Source of the DNA: Brachionus manjavacas
Taxonomy: Eukaryota; Rotifera; Eurotatoria; Ploima; Brachionidae
Length of the DNA: 64,000 nt
Assembly: GCA_019054805.1 (NCBI GenBank)
Contig: JAHQIY010000013.1
Location: 2,232,001 to 2,296,000, forward strand
Reading direction: 5' to 3'
In this document: positions 53,201 to 61,366 of the stretch, piece after piece
Layout: each line of letters starts with the position of its first letter
How positions within the stretch are numbered: position 1 is the stretch's first letter
Translations under genes and position numbers: made by a program
The notes under the pieces: generated by a model
Told to the model about the DNA's origin: nothing
The model's database searches: none
The model's input: the letters and a program-made list of their open reading frames with translations, nothing else

Positions 53201-55001
53201 TTTGACGTTTTTCAAATGGGTTTTTTGCAATGAATTTTTCGAATTATGCAAAACCGAAGTTACCACTAGATAGATCTTGAAATTTTCTTGACTTTGGCTT
53301 TTACAGATCAAAAAAAGGTCAAAGATTCGAAAAGTTATGCACATGGGAAACTTACAAGTGTTTGCCAAGGACTCAGTTTTCAAGTCACTGCAGAATGGTC
53401 AATTTTCTAGCTACGATAATGATTAATAGCTCAAATTCAAGAACGCAAAAAGTTCTACATGATACAATTTACAGGAGTCCAAAAAGTCAAAAGGACAAGA
53501 AATTAGGCGACTTCGAAAAAGAGCAAAAAACCCATTTTTTGACGTTTTTCAAATGGGTTTTTTGCAATGAATTTTTCGAATTATGCAAAACCGAAGTTAC
53601 CACTAGATAGATCTTGAAATTTTCTTGACTTTGGCTTTTACAGATCAAAAAAAGGTCAAAGATTCGAAAAGTTATGCACATGGGAAACTTACAAGTGTTT
53701 GCCAAGGACTCAGTTTTCAAGTCACTGCAGAATGGTCAATTTTCTAGCTACGATAATGATTAATAGCTCAAATTCAAGAACGCAAAAAGTTCTACATGAT
53801 ACAATTTACAGGAGTCCAAAAAGTCAAAAGGACAAGAAATTAGGCGACTTCGAAAAAGAGCAAAAAACCCATTTTTTGACGTTTTTCAAATGGGTTTTTT
53901 GCAATGAATTTTTCGAATTATGCAAAACCGAAGTTACCACTAGATAGATCTTGAAATTTTCTTGACTTTGGCTTTTACAGATCAAAAAAAGGTCAAAGAT
54001 TCGAAAAGTTATGCACATGGGAAACTTACAAGTGTTTGCCAAGGACTCAGTTTTCAAGTCACTGCAGAATGGTCAATTTTCTAGCTACGATAATGATTAA
54101 TAGCTCAAATTCAAGAACGCAAAAAGTTCTACATGATACAATTTACAGGAGTCCAAAAAGTCAAAAGGACAAGAAATTAGGCGACTTCGAAAAAGAGCAA
54201 AAAACCCATTTTTTGACGTTTTTCAAATGGGTTTTTTGCAATGAATTTTTCGAATTATGCAAAACCGAAGTTACCACTAGATAGATCTTGAAATTTTCTT
54301 GACTTTGGCTTTTACAGATCAAAAAAAGGTCAAAGATTCGAAAAGTTATGCACATGGGAAACTTACAAGTGTTTGCCAAGGACTCAGTTTTCAAGTCACT
54401 GCAGAATGGTCAATTTTCTAGCTACGATAATGATTAATAGCTCAAATTCAAGAACGCAAAAAGTTCTACATGATACAATTTACAGGAGTCCAAAAAGTCA
54501 AAAGGACAAGAAATTAGGCGACTTCGAAAAAGAGCAAAAAACCCATTTTTTGACGTTTTTCAAATGGGTTTTTTGCAATGAATTTTTCGAATTATGCAAA
54601 ACCGAAGTTACCACTAGATAGATCTTGAAATTTTCTTGACTTTGGCTTTTACAGATCAAAAAAGGTCAAAGATTCGAAAAGTTATGCACATGGGAAACTT
54701 ACAAGTGTTTGCCAAGGACTCAGTTTTCAAGTCACTGCAGAATGGTCAATTTTCTAGCTACGATAATGATTAATAGCTCAAATTCAAGAACGCAAAAAGT
54801 TCTACATGATACAATTTACAGGAGTCCAAAAAGTCAAAAGGACAAGAAATTAGGCGACTTCGAAAAAGAGCAAAAAACCCATTTTTTGACGTTTTTCAAA
54901 TGGGTTTTTTGCAATGAATTTTTCGAATTATGCAAAACCGAAGTTACCACTAGATAGATCTTGAAATTTTCTTGACTTTGGCTTTTACAGATCAAAAAAA
55001 G

Positions 55002-55337
55002 GTCAAAGATTCGAAAAGTTATGCACATGGGAAACTTACAAGTGTTTGCCAAGGACTCAGTTTTCAAGTCACTGCAGAATGGTCAATTTTCTAGCTACGA
55101 TAATGATTAATAGCTCAAATTCAAGAACGCAAAAAGTTCTACATAATACAATTTATAGGAGTCCAAAAAGTCAAAAGGACAAGAAATTAGGCGACTTCAA
55201 AAAGTGCAAAAAACCCATTTTTTGACGTTTTTCAAATGGGTTTTTTGCAATGAATTTTTCGATTTATGCAAAACCGAAGTTACCACTAGATAGATCTTGA
55301 AATTTTCTTGACTTTGGCTTTTACAGATCAAAAAAAG
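55002..55337 (+). repeat. Divergent B copy near the right end
   Basis: Among otherwise near-identical B copies, this one has several changes clustered in about 120 bases: ACATAATAC for ACATGATAC, TTTATAGG for TTTACAGG, CTTCAAAAAGTGC for CTTCGAAAAAGAGC (with a one-base loss) and CGATTTATGC for CGAATTATGC. The copies on both sides match the consensus. Confidence 0.9.
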
Positions 55338-57225
55338 GTCAAAGATTCGAAAAGTTATGCACATGGGAAACTTACAAGTGTTTGCCAAGGACTCAGTTTT
55401 CAAGTCACTGCAGAATGGTCAATTTTCTAGCTACGATAATGATTAATAGCTCAAATTCAAGAACGCAAAAAGTTCTACATGATACAATTTACAGGAGTCC
55501 AAAAAGTCAAAAGGACAAGAAATTAGGCGACTTCGAAAAAGAGCAAAAAACCCATTTTTTGACGTTTTTCAAATGGGTTTTTTGCAATGAATTTTTCGAA
55601 TTATGCAAAACCGAAGTTACCACTAGATAGATCTTGAAATTTTCTTGACTTTGGCTTTTACAGATCAAAAAAAGGTCAAAGATTCGAAAAGTTATGCACA
55701 TGGGAAACTTACAAGTGTTTGCCAAGGACTCAGTTTTCAAGTCACTGCAGAATGGTCAATTTTCTAGCTACGATAATGATTAATAGCTCAAATTCAAGAA
55801 CGCAAAAAGTTCTACATGATACAATTTACAGGAGTCCAAAAAGTCAAAAGGACAAGAAATTAGGCGACTTCGAAAAAGAGCAAAAAACCCATTTTTTGAC
55901 GTTTTTCAAATGGGTTTTTTGCAATGAATTTTTCGAATTATGCAAAACCGAAGTTACCACTAGATAGATCTTGAAATTTTCTTGACTTTGGCTTTTACAG
56001 ATCAAAAAAAGGTCAAAGATTCGAAAAGTTATGCACATGGGAAACTTACAAGTGTTTGCCAAGGACTCAGTTTTCAAGTCACTGCAGAATGGTCAATTTT
56101 CTAGCTACGATAATGATTAATAGCTCAAATTCAAGAACGCAAAAAGTTCTACATGATACAATTTACAGGAGTCCAAAAAGTCAAAAGGACAAGAAATTAG
56201 GCGACTTCGAAAAAGAGCAAAAAACCCATTTTTTGACGTTTTTCAAATGGGTTTTTTGCAATGAATTTTTCGAATTATGCAAAACCGAAGTTACCACTAG
56301 ATAGATCTTGAAATTTTCTTGACTTTGGCTTTTACAGATCAAAAAAGGTCAAAGATTCGAAAAGTTATGCACATGGGAAACTTACAAGTGTTTGCCAAGG
56401 ACTCAGTTTTCAAGTCACTGCAGAATGGTCAATTTTCTAGCTACGATAATGATTAATAGCTCAAATTCAAGAACGCAAAAAGTTCTACATGATACAATTT
56501 ACAGGAGTCCAAAAAGTCAAAAGGACAAGAAATTAGGCGACTTCGAAAAAGAGCAAAAAACCCATTTTTTGACGTTTTTCAAATGGGTTTTTTGCAATGA
56601 ATTTTTCGAATTATGCAAAACCGAAGTTACCACTAGATAGATCTTGAAATTTTCTTGACTTTGGCTTTTACAGATCAAAAAAGGTCAAAGATTCGAAAAG
56701 TTATGCACATGGGAAACTTACAAGTGTTTGCCAAGGACTCAGTTTTCAAGTCACTGCAGAATGGTCAATTTTCTAGCTACGATAATGATTAATAGCTCAA
56801 ATTCAAGAACGCAAAAAGTTCTACATGATACAATTTACAGGAGTCCAAAAAGTCAAAAGGACAAGAAATTAGGCGACTTCGAAAAAGAGCAAAAAACCCA
56901 TTTTTTGACGTTTTTCAAATGGGTTTTTTGCAATGAATTTTTCGAATTATGCAAAACCGAAGTTACCACTAGATAGATCTTGAAATTTTCTTGACTTTGG
57001 CTTTTACAGATCAAAAAAAGGTCAAAGATTCGAAAAGTTATGCACATGGGAAACTTACAAGTGTTTGCCAAGGACTCAGTTTTCAAGTCACTGCAGAATG
57101 GTCAATTTTCTAGCTACGATAATGATTAATAGCTCAAATTCAAGAACGCAAAAAGTTCTACATGATACAATTTACAGGAGTCCAAAAAGTCAAAAGGACA
57201 AGAAATTAGGCGACTTCGAAAAAGA

Positions 57226-57268
57226 GCAAAAAACCCATTTTTTGACGTTTTTCAAATGGGTTTTTTGC
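57226..57268. repeat. Representative satellite hairpin (B unit)
   Basis: Arms at 57226-57240 and 57254-57268 are perfectly complementary over 15 bp, with a 13-base spacer. The same structure recurs in every B unit. In A units the right arm reads AGATAGGTTTTTTGC, giving two mismatches. A/T tracts centred near 57221, 57230, 57240 and 57250 are spaced about 10 bp, as expected for curved DNA. Confidence 0.95.
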
Positions 57269-57335
57269 AATGAATTTTTCGAATTATGCAAAACCGAAGT
57301 TACCACTAGATAGATCTTGAAATTTTCATTTTTTC

Positions 57336-57419
57336 AAATTCCACTAGTTTGACTTGCAAAATCCATTGTTTGTCGAGAGCTATAGAGCTAATTTAACCAC
57401 CAATCTAGGAGAATTATTA
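57336..57419 (+). repeat. 84 bp inverted repeat, left arm
   Basis: This segment is the reverse complement of 58515-58598 with a single mismatch (TATAGAG against TATAAAG). The right-hand copy is in place within the retrotransposon frame, so this left copy is an inverted duplicate of that coding piece. It lies 8 bp past the end of the satellite array. Confidence 0.95.
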
Positions 57420-57490
57420 TTTTGAATAAATTTGTTCTACCGTTTCAAGACGTAGAGCCTCTAACATCGGTCTTAACCTGACATATTTCT

Positions 57491-58434
57491 TTATGTTAAA
57501 CGTTCTCTTAATTTGTAAATTTTAATATCAAGTACACCAAGTTTAATTTCACCTACAAATACCAGGTCTAAGTGGTATCGAAAAATCGATTGACAAAATT
57601 GCTTGTAAAGAAAATCAACTAATCCCGGTGGTGCAGATTTTGGTTTACAGCCGGGGTCATAAAGAGAGTAGAAGCTCTTTTCCACTTTCTTTCATTTCTC
57701 TTCGACAAAATTCCAAACAAATTCACTATTTCACTTTTGCCTATTGGAAAAACATTCTCAGTTTGAGGTATTTTATAACCATTTAAGGTGAAATTTCTCA
57801 TCATCATAGCTTTACCTTTTTGAAAGACTAAAGCCGCTGATTTCAAAGGTTGAAGTAAATTTTCCACTCCTGAGCATACTTGGAGCATTTGTCAAGAATA
57901 GTTTGACAATGACTAAAGGAGGGTACTTGGATCACAAGATCATCACAATAACCAATTACGGAAAAGTTAGTCCCATTAATTGAGACACCAAGATTAAGCT
58001 CAGTACACTCAGTCAATAATTCGTTGTTGAAAAAATTAAACAAATAAGGAGAAAGAATACCTTCTTGTCCTTTATGTAATTTCGAAAATTCACCAATACC
58101 AATTTTGTTTAAACATTTGTTTATAATTTTACGCATGCTCCTTAATCGAGCTATTTTCCTCCAAAATCTTTGACAGCTATAGTCTTTAAGCTGAGAGATA
58201 GATGTTTTTTTCCCTGTCTTGCTTAAAGGCCTCATATCGAATAAGAGTCCTAAGCTTCTTTTTATTAATATTTATCAAAGACCTGGTCAATGCGTTGCTA
58301 AAGTTCGATTGTTGGAATTGTTCATATAAATTTGTAATGACATCGGTGAGTTCTTCAATTTCTGCGTTCCAATATTTTGCATACCGAATCTTCCTCATAA
58401 AGCTTTTGCACTGGCATATCTCCTTTTCACTCAT
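57491..58434 (-). pseudogene. Non-LTR retrotransposon reverse transcriptase, broken
   Basis: Minus-strand frames give pieces of a reverse transcriptase in the right order. 58434-58186 is the linker before the RT domain (KIRYAKYWNAEIEELTDVI). 58235-57843 holds FWRKIARLRS, then KGQEGILSPYLFN, then VIGYCDDLVIQVPS. The last includes the YxDD box with its two catalytic Asp. Further frames give FTLNGYKIP and FLYKQFCQSIFRYHLDLVF, the usual region after the RT. The fingers and the first catalytic Asp motif between ARLRS and the GILSPYLFN block are missing, which indicates an internal deletion. At least three frame changes are needed. The piece runs in the same direction as the endonuclease fragment just upstream and belongs to the same element. 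Confidence 0.85.
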
Positions 58435-58514
58435 TCTAGCAGACTTTCATGTATACGGTCAATTAAGCATGTCACGTCATTCTCAATTCTAAAATCAGTC
58501 CGATCTATCATATG

Positions 58515-58598
58515 TAATAATTCTCCTAGATTGGTGGTTAAATTAGCTTTATAGCTCTCGACAAACAATGGATTTTGCAAGTCAAACTAGTGGAATTT
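58515..58598 (-). repeat. 84 bp inverted repeat, right arm (coding copy)
   Basis: Reverse complement of 57336-57419 with one mismatch. On the minus strand it codes FDLQNPLFVESYKANL and continues into ENDVTCLIDRIHESLLE. This is the region between endonuclease and reverse transcriptase of the element, so this arm is the original copy. Confidence 0.95.
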
Positions 58599-59037
58599 TT
58601 TCGTTGTCGAACTGTCATTTTTTTGACTACTTTCTCTTATGTTAAACTCACAAAAAATTGGTTGATGATCACTTAAGTTACTGGGATCATGGAAAACATC
58701 AAACTAAGAGAAACTAACGAAGTCATTCTTTCTAACTTAGATGTGATCCAATGAAGCCCTGTAATCGCCGTTTTTGTATGTAAAGTCGATCGACGGCTTG
58801 AATTTGTCGGCACAATCAGCAAGTTGATTGTACATAATAAAGTTGTTAAAGAGTTTGAATCGCTTACCTAGTAATCGATCACAATTCCAGTCTCCAACTA
58901 AAAGAAAGTTCTCATCTGAGCATTCATCTAGGATGTTTTCAATCGACGATATGATGGATTTGAAGTTACAGTACCTCAGTTTTTTCATGTTGTCATAAGG
59001 AATCCAAACACCAATCGAGAACAAACCTATGGAGGAT
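58599..59037 (-). pseudogene. Non-LTR retrotransposon endonuclease domain, truncated
   Basis: The minus strand reads IGVWIPYDN, then NILDECSDENFLLVGDWNCD, then IDFTYKNGDYRASLDHI, then after a stop NLSDHQPIFCEFNI. These are the later motifs of the apurinic-type endonuclease that nicks target DNA for L1/CR1-like elements: GDxN, the DHI block and the final SDH with its catalytic Asp and His. The N-terminal half of the domain is absent. Instead, the frame runs without a break into reverse-oriented satellite sequence at 59038. In-frame stops occur after DHI, before FDVFHDPS and before FDLQNP. The host genes use TAA and TGA as true stops and the relic has TAA and TAG, so this is decay rather than a changed code. 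Confidence 0.85.
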
Positions 59038-59792
59038 CTAAGTGACTGGTAATCACTTGTAAGTTTCCTATGTGCATAACTTTTCGAATCTTTGACATTT
59101 TTTTGATCTGTAAAAGCCAATGTCAAGAAAATTTCAAGATCTATCTAATGGTAACTTCGGTTTTGTATAATTCGAAAAATTTATCGCAAAAAACCCATTT
59201 AAAAAACGTCAAAAAATGGGTTTTTTGATCTTTTTCGAAGTCGCCTAATTTCATGTCCTTTTTACTTTTTGGTTTCCTGTAAATTGTTTCATGTAGACTT
59301 TTCTGACTGCTGTAAACTGAAAAATGTAGAACATTTTGCGTTCTTGAATTTGAGCTATTAATTATTATCGTAGCTAGAAAATTGACCATTCTGCAGTGAC
59401 TTGAAAACTAAGTGATTAGTAATCACTTGTAAGTTTCCCATGTGCATAACTTTTCGAATCTTTGACCTTTTTTTGATCCTTAAAAACCGAAGGCAATAAA
59501 AATTCGAGATCTATTTGAATTACACCTAAATTAAAATAGTATTCAAATAGATCTCGATATTTTCGTGATATTTTCTTGTGATATTTTCGGTTTTCTTAAA
59601 TTCGAGAAAATCATCCCAAAAAACCTTTTTGTATTATGTTAAAAAATGGGTTTTTACTCTTTTTCGAAGTCGCTTTATTTCTTGTCTTTTTAACTTTTAA
59701 CAAGAAAGAAATTAAGCGTCGCTTTTCATTATCGTAGCTTAAAAATGGACCATTCTGCACTTATTTGGAATATTTGTCATTAAGAAACACAT
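59038..59792 (-). repeat. Old satellite copies in inverted orientation
   Basis: About two diverged satellite units lie here in the opposite direction to the main array. The first (to about 59400) keeps the whole unit and adds a local duplication near 59291-59330, where the TGTAAA...CATGTAGA segment is repeated. It carries B marks (CCCATGTGC, GCGTTCTTG, CAGTGACTTGAAAAC) together with A-like ones (AGTGATTAGTAATCACTTG). Its hairpin arms are intact. The second is much eroded and holds the insertion with the palindrome at 59505-59556. It ends at the LTR element. Confidence 0.93.
59505..59556. repeat. Perfect 16 bp inverted repeat
   Basis: CGAGATCTATTTGAAT at 59505-59520 is exactly complementary to 59541-59556, with a 20-base spacer. 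It lies in the eroded inverted satellite copy and includes the normal unit sequence around AGATCT plus an added inverted piece. Next to it, TATTTTCGTGATATTTTCTTGTGATATTTTCGG is a short irregular direct repeat. Confidence 0.9.
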
Positions 59793-59898
59793 TGTGATGA
59801 AAACATCACTGTGTATGTACGCGGTTCGCTGTGCAGTTGCATGCACGCGAATTTCATATTTATATTTTTATATTTATTTATATGATCGGATAGACGGG
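59793..59898 (+). repeat. Left LTR, truncated
   Basis: It matches the right LTR from TGTGATGAA through the AT-rich ATATTT stretch to about GGATAGACGGG, with a few single-base and small length differences. The rest of the LTR and the primer-binding site are deleted. About 30 unassigned bases lead into the integrase fragment. Confidence 0.85.
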
Positions 59899-59930
59899 CC
59901 CAAGGGTACTAATGTAAACATTACATCTAA

Positions 59931-60494
59931 TACAAGACTGACAACGGATCTCCGTTCCAGTCGCACTCGTTCGCGGCATTCGCCAAGCGGCTAGGCTTTC
60001 GGCATCGCCGGATCACGCCACTCTGGCCCAGGGCGAACGCAGAGACGGAGAGCTTCATGAAGAAGCTCGGGACAGCCACCATCGAGGGAATTGACAAGAA
60101 CGTCGCTCTACGACGGTTTCTGAGGGCATACCGGGAGACTCCTCATACCACCACGAAGGTAGCCCCCGCTCAGCTCATGATGGGCTACAGCCGGACGTCG
60201 GGCATCCCGCAGCTCAGCGCTCCCGCCTGCGATCAGAGCGGCAACCAGGCCGCGCATCGTTTCGCGCAGGAGAACGATCGCAAGGCTAAGGAGGTGATGA
60301 CGCGGGAGTACAACGCTCGCATGCGTGTGCAGCAGTCCGAGTTGAAGGTGGGTGATCTTGTACTCCTGAAGCTTCAGCGAGCATGCAAGACAACGCCTGA
60401 GTGGGACCCGGATAACTCGCCAGCCCTCGGTCGCACGCGGAGATCGTGTGCTCGCCGGTTCCGAGGCCATCCGGCTTTTTACCGTTTGACCTGA
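59931..60494 (+). pseudogene. Ty3/gypsy integrase fragment
   Basis: From 59931 one frame reads YKTDNGSPFQSHSF, then RHRRITPLWPRANAETESF, then FLRAYRETPH and VGDLVLLKLQR. These are the second half of the integrase core and the start of the C-terminal domain. They include the second catalytic Asp of TDNG and the final Glu of ANAETE in the DD(35)E triad. The first Asp and the zinc-binding part are missing because the frame is cut by a stop at 59928-59930, at the deletion point. After TPEWDPDN a frame shift would be needed to reach the usual VxRGDRVLA end. Integrase inserts the cDNA copy of the element into host DNA. This copy cannot act. Confidence 0.9.
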
Positions 60495-60835
60495 ACGCGC
60501 TGCTTCAGAGCGCCCAGCCAGTTTCCCTGGATTCAGCCGAATCTTTGAGAGGGGGGGAAGGCACCGACGCGCACGACCAGAAAAGCGGAGTCAACGCAGG
60601 CAGCAGGAGACGGGACAGCGACAGTCCAGCAGGTTCCGACCGCGACGGTCGACAGCTCGAAGCCAAGGACGTGCCAAGACGAGGCCCAGGCGCAGCAGCG
60701 CAAAGCAGGGCGGCCCACGGCAGCGCAGGCGGCAGCCAACAGGGCAGCAGCGCAGGCGGCAGGTGCAGCGCGCACGGCAGCAAACCCGCCCACGCACCAG
60801 ATGCAGACGCGGAGGCAGGCCAAGCTTTCGGCTCA
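60495..60835 (+). other. GC-rich tail of the LTR element
   Basis: Between the integrase fragment and the purine tract lies GC-rich, low-complexity DNA with CAG/GGC-type words. AGCGCAGGCGGCAG occurs twice around 60720-60765. Long open frames exist on both strands, but their Arg-, Ala- and Gly-rich products look like a base-composition effect. No env-like or other known protein is visible. Confidence 0.6.
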
Positions 60836-60849
60836 AGCGGGGGAGAAGA
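60836..60849 (+). promoter_or_regulatory. Polypurine tract of the LTR element
   Basis: A purine run, AGCGGGGGAGAAGA with one C, lies directly before the right LTR. That is the position of the plus-strand primer for reverse transcription in LTR elements. Confidence 0.8.
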
Positions 60850-61021
60850 TGTGATGAAGACATCACTGTGTATGTACGCGGTTCGCTGTGCAGTTGCATG
60901 CACGCGTATTTCATATTTATATTTTATATTTATGATTGTATGGATGGGATTTTTCCTCACATATTTCTTTTTAGAATTAATAAAGGATTGAAAACTTTAT
61001 TAAGTAATCTACTTTATTTCA
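60850..61021 (+). repeat. Right LTR (172 bp)
   Basis: It starts TGTGATGAAGACATCAC, passes through a GC-rich block and an ATATTTATATTTTATATTTAT stretch, and ends TTTATTTCA. An AATAAA at about 60979-60984 could serve as its poly(A) signal. The length is short for the family. CACAT follows at once as the right target-site duplicate. Confidence 0.85.
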
Positions 61022-61366
61022 CACATGAAATCGTTTCTTGCGATCTTATTATTTTCTTTATTTTTTTTTATTTCTCTCTTATTATGTCTTCTTATTTTTC
61101 CTCTTCTTATTTGAAAAATAAGAAGTTTATTAATATTTTTTATTTTACTATGATAAAATAAAATTCTGTTCTTTTATAACACTAAATTTAAATTCTGGCT
61201 TGAGTTTTGAATTTTCTTAAAATAAAGTTTTTTTTATTTTAGAAATTATAAAAAGATTTTTTTAAAAAAATTTAATATCATAAACCTTTATTTATTTTAA
61301 ATACTTAAGACATTTATTTCGTGATTTAAAAGTCGAATGAATAAAAACTTTAATTTTATTTTGACT
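61022..61366. other. AT-rich DNA between LTR element and NDUFV2
   Basis: It holds the right copy of the CACAT duplication (61022-61026), T-rich runs and a perfect 10 bp inverted repeat CTTCTTATTT/AAATAAGAAG with a three-base loop at 61103-61125. I see no gene. Confidence 0.6.
61313..61318 (-). promoter_or_regulatory. Possible poly(A) signal of NDUFV2
   Basis: AATAAA on the minus strand about 50 bases after the NDUFV2 stop codon. A second AATAAA only 6 bases after the stop (61355-61360) is less likely. Confidence 0.4.

Larger units (their letters stand above)
26201..57327 (+). repeat. Satellite array, subfamily B (about 92 copies)
   Basis: Almost identical copies of the B unit, period 337 bp, or 336 bp where the A-run before GGTC has six rather than seven A. 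Marks are CACATGGGAAACTTACAAGT, TTGCCAAGGACTC, GAACGCAAAAAG, GTCCAAAAAGTCAAAAGG and TCAAATGGGTTTTTTGC. Each unit has a perfect inverted repeat with 15 bp arms (GCAAAAAACCCATTT and its complement) around a 13-base spacer, and several A/T tracts near 10 bp apart. The array ends sharply at 57327, about 305 bases into a unit. Short open frames on both strands (82 and 77 codons) recur in each copy, but they resemble no known protein and the period is not a multiple of three. Confidence 0.99.
59793..61021 (+). mobile_element. Internally deleted Ty3/gypsy-like LTR retrotransposon
   Basis: Both ends begin TGTGATGAAxACATCAC and the element is bounded by TG...CA. The five bases CACAT occur immediately before (59788-59792) and after (61022-61026), a target-site duplication of the size usual for these elements. 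A purine tract precedes the right LTR. Inside remains only the end of an integrase and a GC-rich tail. Everything from the 3' part of the left LTR through gag, protease, RT and RNase H is missing, so the copy is not autonomous. The interior (about 59950-60850) is strongly GC-rich and rich in CpG, in sharp contrast to the AT-rich surroundings. It landed in the eroded inverted satellite, or at its edge. Confidence 0.9.

Noticed and set aside
24183-57313. Hundreds of 64-83 residue open frames on both strands of the satellite
   Set aside because: They are the same frames repeated per unit, resemble no known protein, overlap on opposite strands, and the period is not a multiple of three.
4480-57327. 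CRISPR-like array
   Set aside because: There are no short repeats with unique spacers. The whole 337 bp unit repeats, and the genes are animal.
4480-57327. Hammerhead ribozyme in the satellite
   Set aside because: The CTGATGA core does not occur on either strand of the unit.
4480-57327. CENP-B box
   Set aside because: Only a partial TTCGAATTATGC match exists. The CGGG half is absent.
58599-58740. Reassigned stop codons, because the endonuclease frame continues through TAA and TAG
   Set aside because: Both stops end host genes or decayed frames elsewhere, and the element also has frameshifts and deletions. Simple decay is enough.
60108-60991. Long open frames on both strands in the GC-rich LTR interior, including Cys- and Arg-rich ones
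   Set aside because: High GC removes stops. Only the integrase frame has recognisable motifs.
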